From an uncultured Lachnospiraceae bacterium (GTDB lineage: Bacteria; Bacillota_A; Clostridia; Lachnospirales; Lachnospiraceae): a DNA stretch of 5,684 nucleotides. Below are positions 5,180-5,684 of this stretch, piece after piece. The position numbers and the translations under genes are program-made. The stretch's first letter is position 1, and every line of letters starts with the position of its first letter. The notes beneath the pieces are model-generated. The model ran no database searches. It was not told the DNA's origin and saw nothing but the letters and a program-made list of their open reading frames with translations. The stretch lies in NCBI GenBank assembly GCA_946630765.1, contig CAMOZF010000134.1, forward strand, positions 1-5,684. The letters run 5' to 3'.

Positions 5180-5684
5180 TTATTCTGTATGCGAAAAAAA
5201 TACCACGCACTGTCCAACAAATGTCCAACAAACAAGCGGAAAACAAGAAAAAATTTTCAGGAAGTTGACAGTGATACACGGGGACCTGTCCCCATTCAGC
5301 ACACTGTCCGCCATCAGCCGGTCGACTCCATGCTCCATTTCCGCGATATCGTTCGTCATCTTGTACTTCGCGGTCTCCATGTTCGCCTGCATGCCGCGCT
5401 CGGAGAAGGCGTTTGCAGTCTTGATTTTTCGGAATTCCCGGTAGGCCTCCGGATGATCGTTCGTTACGTTCACGACCTTGTTTACCGCACCCTTTTTCAT
5501 TGCGTCTTCCACGCTCGTATAGCTTTGTCCCGTCGCCTCGCAGTAGCCGGTATACACAGCCTCATTGGATGCCGGCCGCTCAAGATAAGAAGTCATACCT
5601 GTTTCCCTGTTACGGATCAGCACCGAGTTATCCGAATCATGCATGACCGAATAATTCAGATCCTTCGCTGTCTTGCCCGTCGCG
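5180..5684 (-). CDS. Unknown protein, 5' end outside window, C-terminus probably replaced by repeat-derived sequence
   Basis: The frame is open from the right edge (first visible residues ATGKTAKDLNYSV) to TAA at 5182-5180, 28 bases before the start of the 707-residue gene. The first ~131 visible residues look like a normal soluble protein: NSVLIRNRETGMTSYLER, then YTGYCEATGQSYTSVEDAM, then a helical end NAFSERGMQANMETAKYKM and DIAEMEHGVDRLMADSVLN. From the next codon (5293) the frame is encoded by the GGGGAC palindrome, the element end and the tandem repeat, giving a hydrophobic, cysteine-rich 37-residue tail (with CITVNFLKIFSCF) unlike the rest. The native gene therefore probably ended differently and has been truncated by rearrangement at the repeats. 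I do not recognise the family; it may be related in style to the neighbouring large protein, but no clear sequence similarity is visible. Confidence 0.65.
   Translation of the reverse strand, partial: ATGKTAKDLNYSVMHDSDNSVLIRNRETGMTSYLERPASNEAVYTGYCEATGQSYTSVEDAMKKGAVNKVVNVTNDHPEAYREFRKIKTANAFSERGMQANMETAKYKMTNDIAEMEHGVDRLMADSVLNGDRSPCITVNFLKIFSCFPLVCWTFVGQCVVFFSHTE
5211..5232. repeat. Perfect 11-bp tandem repeat upstream of the 707-residue gene
   Basis: TGTCCAACAAA is present twice without spacing (5211-5221 and 5222-5232); on the gene's strand this reads TTTGTTGGACA twice. The core GTCCAACAA also occurs at 2930-2938, directly outside the right end of the mini-element. Its place 60-80 bases upstream of the start codon fits either a binding site or debris from insertion. 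Confidence 0.6.
5254..5272. repeat. Third copy of the mini-element terminal repeat (solo end)
   Basis: Read on the - strand, ACTGTCAACTTCCTGAAAA matches the right end of the 244-bp mini-element at 18 of 19 positions. It has the same orientation as that right end, so the two are direct repeats flanking the 707-residue gene. A weak inverted partner ACTGTCCAAC at 5209-5218 could make this a 64-bp micro-element (5209-5272). No transposase or long partner end is present inside the window. Confidence 0.6.
5280..5293. repeat. GGGGACCTGTCCCC palindrome (repeat motif copy 3)
   Basis: This 14-base near-palindrome is the inverse-oriented copy of the 13-base GGGGACAGGTCCC at 2957-2969. It lies nine bases beyond the solo element end at 5254-5272, and it marks the point where the upstream reading frame stops looking like protein. 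GGGGAC/GTCCCC motifs are, as I recall, common around IS200-like (REP-associated) transposases in Firmicutes; no such transposase is visible here. Confidence 0.6.

Noticed and set aside
5152..5235. Upstream in-frame ATG extending the 707-residue protein by 28 residues
   Set aside because: The extension is encoded by the tandem-repeat and spacer DNA, has no ribosome binding site, and overlaps the other - strand frame; AAAGGA supports ATG 5151.
5160..5300. Sigma-A promoter for the 707-residue gene
   Set aside because: The best pairs (such as TTGGAC with TGGTAT at 17 bases on the - strand) match only about half of consensus; not strong enough to annotate.

Overview
The window looks like a chromosomal piece from an anaerobic, fermentative Firmicute, probably a gut or rumen member of Clostridia. 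The grounds are moderate-to-high GC, an oxidoreductase-like gene end followed by a paaK-type aryl-CoA ligase, strong purine-rich ribosome binding sites, and large family-less cytoplasmic proteins. The lineage is an inference from gene content and style, not a sequence match.

Left part (1-1650, + strand): the last 36 codons of a gene that resembles the C-terminus of indolepyruvate:ferredoxin oxidoreductase beta subunit (IorB), then a complete phenylacetate-CoA ligase (PaaK family). Together they suggest aryl-pyruvate / aryl-acetate to aryl-acetyl-CoA interconversion in amino-acid fermentation. The 3' region of paaK is packed with structure: a 12-bp direct repeat, a long hairpin, a ~90-bp nested palindrome that looks like a dispersed intergenic repeat, and an intrinsic terminator.

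Middle (1621-2602, - strand): a complete peptidase M19 (renal/membrane dipeptidase family) gene, convergent with paaK, with a good sigma-A type promoter and a strong ribosome binding site. Its stop codon and last codons lie inside the paaK terminator hairpin.

Repeat zone (2603-3027): no complete ordinary gene. It holds a 244-bp mini-element with 28-30 bp imperfect terminal inverted repeats (TG...CA ends) that encloses a 53-codon coiled-coil ORF, and GGGGAC/GTCCCC palindromic repeats, one of which forms a terminator-like hairpin.

Right part (3028-5684, - strand): a 707-residue, cysteine-free, soluble, coiled-coil-containing protein of unknown function. Upstream of it on the same strand is a second unknown gene, open to the window edge, whose reading frame runs into repeat DNA, so its visible C-terminus is probably not native. 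A third copy of the mini-element end and another GGGGAC palindrome lie at that junction, so the 707-residue gene is bracketed by directly repeated mobile-element ends. This right half is the accessory, unexplained part of the window; the left half is ordinary metabolism.
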